A stretch of DNA of 64,000 nucleotides from Ailanthus altissimus (lineage: Eukaryota; Streptophyta; Magnoliopsida; Sapindales; Simaroubaceae): positions 5,091,501-5,155,500 of the forward strand of contig OX327703.1 in assembly GCA_946807835.1 (NCBI GenBank), written 5' to 3'. The notes under the pieces were generated by a model. That model was given only the letters and a program-made list of their open reading frames with translations. It made no database searches and was not told the DNA's origin. Both the position numbers and the translations under genes were made by a program. Numbering within the stretch: the stretch's first letter is position 1; every line of letters starts with the position of its first letter. Positions 59,934-64,000 of the stretch are shown here, piece after piece.

Positions 59934-61046
59934 TGATGTGCAATCCTAGTTAAGCACAAGTGCATACTATCGTAAACAAGTAATAAAGAGTGAGTAGAGT
60001 ATCGTTCCCACGAAAAAGTGTTGTTATTGTTTATACTAAGTACTAAAATTGTGTATCATTACTTCTTTTCAAATGAAAGAAAATTAAAAGATAGTAATTT
60101 AAACTAATAACAGAAAATTAACAAGATAAAAAAGACAAAAAATAATAAGATAAAAGCACCAATAATAGATAAAAGTCTAGGATTACAACTATCTTTTGAT
60201 ATATTCCGTGAACCAATTATTTTTTTATTAAGTTAATCCCACAATATGAATTATCAGTTAGATTCTTAATATCATCACAAGCTTCTATCAATAGTTGAGT
60301 GACTATATCTTACCCTAACAATTGCCTATATGTCTATGGTAATCAAAATAAAATGAGATTCATCAAGAACTGGTCTATTACTATCATATATGCATATAGG
60401 TATATTTCTATACTACATGAAACTCATAGTTGTTACCCTATGATCATATCTTAAATTATTCAAAGCTAACACAAAAAAATATTTCATCAAGTTTATTAGA
60501 GTTACCATAAAAATTTAATAGTGATAAAGTAATTAGAAAGTATTAAGTATATAATAATTGAACAATTCTATTATTGAGTTTATAAAAATAAGAGAAGAAC
60601 TTAAATTCAATCACAGATCGAGTTTAAAGTTGTAAGCTTAGAATAAAAATTTAGCTCATAGTGAAATAAAGAGTTCCAGAGTTTATCAAGAATAACATAA
60701 TAAAAATCATAGAAAACTAGACAGATAAAGAGTTGAAAAGATAAAACTAATTTTGTTATAGTCTTTTTAATCTTTCAAAAATTGTTCTCTTTATCTCTTT
60801 CTCTCTCTCTTCTTCTTCTCTCTCATTGATTATTGAAATAGGCTTCTTTTAGTCTTCTATTTATAGATTTATGTCTTTAAATTAAGGTAACACATCAAAT
60901 ATAAGTTTAGAATTTCTCATTTTTTCTGCACCGATACTATTCATGTGTTATTGGTTATATATACTATTTATGTGTTACTGTTCATGTAGTAGTGCGACGC
61001 TAGTTTTAGGCGCTAAGGACTCTAACTTGAGCGCCACAGTGCTGAG
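59934..61046 (-). mobile_element. Athila-like LTR B (minus orientation)
   Basis: Starts TGATGTGCAATCC beside the degenerate primer-binding site, so it is the 5' LTR of the minus-strand element. It is homologous to LTR A. The right end falls in a GC-rich patch (GACGCTAGTTTTAGGCGCTA ... GAGCGCCACAGTGCTG) and abuts LTR D. A TATA-like TATTTATAG lies on the plus strand near 60860, opposite to transcription; no promoter assigned. Confidence 0.65.
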
Positions 61047-61191
61047 TGATAGGGCGTAATTGTATAAACTATTTTATCCTCCTAACTTGATATTTATTCA
61101 ATTTATCCCAATAATTTGACTATTTATACATATTAATGTTATTTTATAGGTTTAAGCATTATCAAAGCAAAAATACCGAAAACTTGACGCA

Positions 61192-61310
61192 AATGGGCGC
61201 ATTAGAGATAAAAATACAAATGGAGGCATTGTTTGCTACAGTGCAATGCCGGGGCATTCAGTTGAGCGTTGGGGCATTCAATGCCGCGGCATTGAGACCT
61301 GGACAGCAAA
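61192..61310. repeat. GC-rich island in LTR D
   Basis: Variants of GGGGCATTCA and AATGCCGCGGCATT, including a perfect 18-bp palindrome near 61278-61295. Preceded by GCTACAGTG, the reverse complement of the CACTGTAGC word that frames the cassettes in the 8.3-kb MULE. Confidence 0.7.
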
Positions 61311-62360
61311 AGTTGACAAGATGCTAAAAATCAGGAAGTTCAAAAAGCAACCCCAAGTTCGCCCTAATTTCGTGCACTTACTTGTTTATTTGCACCAAAC
61401 TTACATTTTGATAGGAGAGTCCAGCTGGGACAGCAGCTGAAAACACAAAAGAAACACCTAACTTCTAAGTTTAGAGAAATCAAAGATGAGGAAAGTAAGA
61501 TTCAACATCAAAGACATTTGACAGGGATTTCTTCTTTGCTTGATCTTTTACTTGTTGTAAGAGGTTTAGTTTGCATGTATTGGTGGAATTAACTTCAAGA
61601 TTGTGTAGTTTAATGATGAGCTAATTTCATTAATCTAGAATTACATCCTTGAACCCATTATGTGATTGATTTTAGCTCTCTCTTTTATGGTATTAATTCA
61701 GCTTTTGATATATTCATTGTGCTTGTGTTTAATGCTATTTGATTACTTGGCCAGTAGTTAAATTGATCTAGAAATACTTAAATAAACTTGACAAAGGCAT
61801 TTAGGTATTCAGTCTTAAGCATATTGATGCATGATCATATTGTAGTACACTTGAGTTTCATATGAGATAGACATATACTCATAAGGCATGTATGGCTCAT
61901 AAAATTTGTGCTTAATGAATTTTGTTCAATTTATTTATCATAGACATATAGATATTTGATTGGATAGAATATATTCGCTTGACTTGCAAAAGAGGCTTGT
62001 GATGTGTTGAGTGTTTTGGTCAATATATCAAGTTGAGAACCAATAGACCTGAAAGGGATTCTGCTGAATTTATTTGCATAATGGGGGATAGTTTGTAATC
62101 CTAGAATTTCTCATATTGAATTTAACTTGTGGTAATTTAGCTTATTACTTAGAATATTAAGTTGTTCTTTTACTTGAGTAGTTTAATCTCATACATTAAA
62201 TCATTTTCTGGATAAGAGTAGAAAGACACCATTTCAGTACTTAAACTAGAAAAGACAAATCATTCTCTCTAGGATCGACACTTTTCTCATCATATATTAC
62301 TTGTTGCGACAACGTGCACTTGCGTTAATTTGTGTTATAGAAAACACACAACAAGTTTTT

Positions 62361-62378
62361 GGCGCCGTTGCCGGGGAA
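62361..62378 (+). other. Primer-binding site, Athila-type
   Basis: TGGCGCCGTTGCCGGGGA, complementary to the 3' end of plant tRNA-Asp, six bases after the LTR end. Confidence 0.88.
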
Positions 62379-62466
62379 TGAAATTTTTTTTAGTTTAATA
62401 CTGATATAAGTCTTTTCTCCTGTTAATTCAGATTTCTGTTTTTGTTTGTAGAAATTTTAGGTGTGT

Positions 62467-64000
62467 ATGAGACGTTCCAAAAGCATTGATCTAGCATACT
62501 TTGATCCTGAAATTGAGAGGACACTAAGAAGACTACGCCGAGACCAGAACTAAGTAATTAACATGGAAGGGCAAAACCAGAATGTTTGTACAGAGCCAAG
62601 AGCCTTAAGAGATTATGCAGTTCCTTGGGTGAATGGCATACATTCAATCATTCGCAGGCTAAATATCAATGCTAATAATTTCGAAATCAAGCCTGGAACT
62701 ATTCAAATGCTTAAAGAATCAGTGCAGTTCAGCGGCTTCTCGAATGATGATCCCAACGAGCATATCACAAATTTTTTAGAAATTTGTGACACATTCAAAT
62801 ACAATGGTGTGTCAGATGATGCTATAAGACTCAGGTTGTTTCCATTCTCCTTGAGGGACAAAGCAAAAAGTTGGTTAATATCATCACCATCTGGTTCGAT
62901 AACAACATGGGATGATTTGGCATAAAAGTTCTTAGCCAAGTTTTTTTCGCCGGCCAAAACTGCAAAGATGCGTAATGATATTACCACTTTTGTACAGCAT
63001 GTGTCAGAATCATTGTATGAATCATGGGAGAGATTTAAGGATATGCTAAGAAAGTGTCCACATTATAGAGTTCCTAAATGGTTGTTGGTGCAAACATTTT
63101 ATAATGGATTGGTGGGACATTTAAGAACGATTGTAGATACAGCAGCTGAAGGGGCGTTAATGAGCAAGTCCACAGATGTGGCATATGACTTGTTAGAAGA
63201 AATGGCCTCCAATAGCTACCAATGGCCATTAGAAAGAGTGAATCTTAGAAAAGTTGCTGGTGTGCATGAAATTGATGCACTCACTTCTTTGACAGCACAA
63301 GTTAGTTTGTTGGCTAAAAAGATGGATACACTTGGAGTCAATGCAGTAAAAAGCCAACCACCAACTTGTGATTTTTGTGGAGATAATCACCAAAATGGTC
63401 TATGCATGGAGACAACACAATATGTGGGGAGTTACAATCGGCAGCAGCATAATTCCAACTCGAATTTTTACAATCCAGGGTAGAGAAATCATCCAAATTT
63501 TTCTTGGAATAATAATAACCAAGGGCAATCCTCAAAATCCATGAATCCACCCGGATTTCAAATGCAGCGGCAGCAACAACAATTTCAACAAGAAAAGAAA
63601 CCTGGTGTTGAGGAATTGTTAATTCAATACATAAAGCAAACTGACTAACTTTTGTAAAGCCAATCAGCATCTCTTCGTACCTTAGAAAACCAAGTTGGAC
63701 AATTAGCTTCTGCAATGAACAATTGTCCTCAAGGCTCGCTACCAAGTAACACGGAAGTTAATCCAAAAAGTGATAGAGAACAATGCAAAATAGTAACGTT
63801 GAGAAGCGGTAAAGAAATGCAAAACATTGTGGGAAGACCTAAACCATCAGCAAATGCAAAAAATTATGCAAATGCAGAAAATTATGCAAATGCAAAAAAT
63901 TCTGTAATTGTAGAAAGTGCAGAAAATTCTGAAAAGGGGAATGAAAAACAAAAAGATAATGCAGCAAAAGAAAAAGTTATACAGAAGGAGAAGGTGCAGC
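62467..64000 (+). pseudogene. Athila-like gag with premature stops (partial)
   Basis: Gag forms the retrotransposon particle. One reading frame from ATG 62467 (MRRSKSIDLAYFDPEIERTL) runs to the window end, broken by in-frame stops at 62551, 62923, 63481, 63646 and 63655. Recognisable parts: ALRDYAVP and NNFEIKP; the retrotransposon gag core HITNFLEICDTFKYNGVSDD, LFPFSLRDKAKSWL, KMRNDITTF, ESWERFKDMLRKCP, QTFYNGL; LLEEMASNSYQWP; a Cys-His knuckle CX2CX3HX4C at 63367-63405; then LENQVGQLASAMN and TLRSGKE. Apart from the stops the frame is intact, so it decayed recently. A Met at 62563 after the first stop is an alternative start. Confidence 0.85.
63840..63905. repeat. 18-bp in-frame repeat in gag
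   Basis: TATGCAAATGCAGAAAAT-type units repeat about three times and encode Asn-Ala-(Lys/Glu)-Asn-Tyr-Ala repeats. Confidence 0.8.

Larger units (their letters stand above)
61047..64000 (+). mobile_element. Athila-like Ty3/gypsy retrotransposon (5' part, runs off the window)
   Basis: 5' LTR D at 61047-62354 (TGAT ... ACAACA, 1,308 bp), a six-base spacer, then a primer-binding site TGGCGCCGTTGCCGGGGA at 62361-62378. This is the tRNA-Asp-type site typical of the Athila/Tat clade. A leader and gag follow. Pol and the 3' LTR lie beyond 64000. The LTR carries a GC-rich island (61192-61310) that includes the palindrome TCAATGCCGCGGCATTGA. Confidence 0.85.

Noticed and set aside
62703..62987. Minus-strand ORF across gag
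   Set aside because: Antisense shadow of the Athila-like gag. The equivalent reverse reading appears at 59311-59520 for the other gag copy.

Overview
The window is nuclear DNA of a eudicot plant. It is very AT-rich, its genes have spliceosomal introns, and it holds plant-specific gene families among layers of decayed transposable elements. I cannot name the species from sequence alone. Only three host genes are convincing: (1) the 3' part of a GCN2-type eIF2-alpha kinase gene (+ strand, 241-3411, seven exons; only the HisRS-like and C-terminal part lies in the window); (2) a complete intronless CRINKLY4/ACR4-type receptor kinase (- strand, 4121-6898), convergent with GCN2 and carrying exact L1-box motifs in its promoter region; (3) a six-exon gene of unknown function with a SAP-like N-terminus (- strand, 38830-43754).

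Repeats fill most of the rest. 8.3-10.3 kb: a 2,020-bp non-autonomous Mutator-like (MULE) element with a perfect 9-bp target duplication, long inverted termini and GC-rich hairpin cassettes. 10.5-13.5 kb: a larger element with inverted termini that holds an AT-rich tandem array and a fragment of an S-domain (bulb-lectin) receptor kinase, so a candidate Pack-MULE. 13.5-20.8 kb: AT-rich sequence with small duplications. 20.9-23.8 kb: an antisense copia relic. 26.5-28.4 kb: an RNase H-like relic split by an 874-bp TRIM element with both LTRs, PBS, PPT and a perfect TSD. 29.5-33.0 kb: two related LTR copies in inverted orientation, one with a recent 400-bp tandem duplication. 33.1-34.4 kb: a second TRIM-like unit holding a near-perfect 117-bp-arm hairpin and a tRNA-derived SINE head.

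44.5-52.9 kb is a wreck of MULEs: a transposase gene whose N-terminal and DNA-binding pieces lie 5 kb apart, nested insertions between them that include a 2,851-bp solo LTR with perfect TSD, and a DUF1985-bearing relic. 52.9-64 kb is a nest of Athila-like Ty3/gypsy elements (four LTRs of two subfamilies, two gag copies) with a second non-autonomous MULE inside it. The last element, on the + strand, runs off the right end.

A theme across the window is short GC-rich, palindrome-rich islands inside otherwise AT-rich elements of different classes (MULEs, copia-like LTRs, Athila LTRs). I regard this as the most interesting unexplained pattern.
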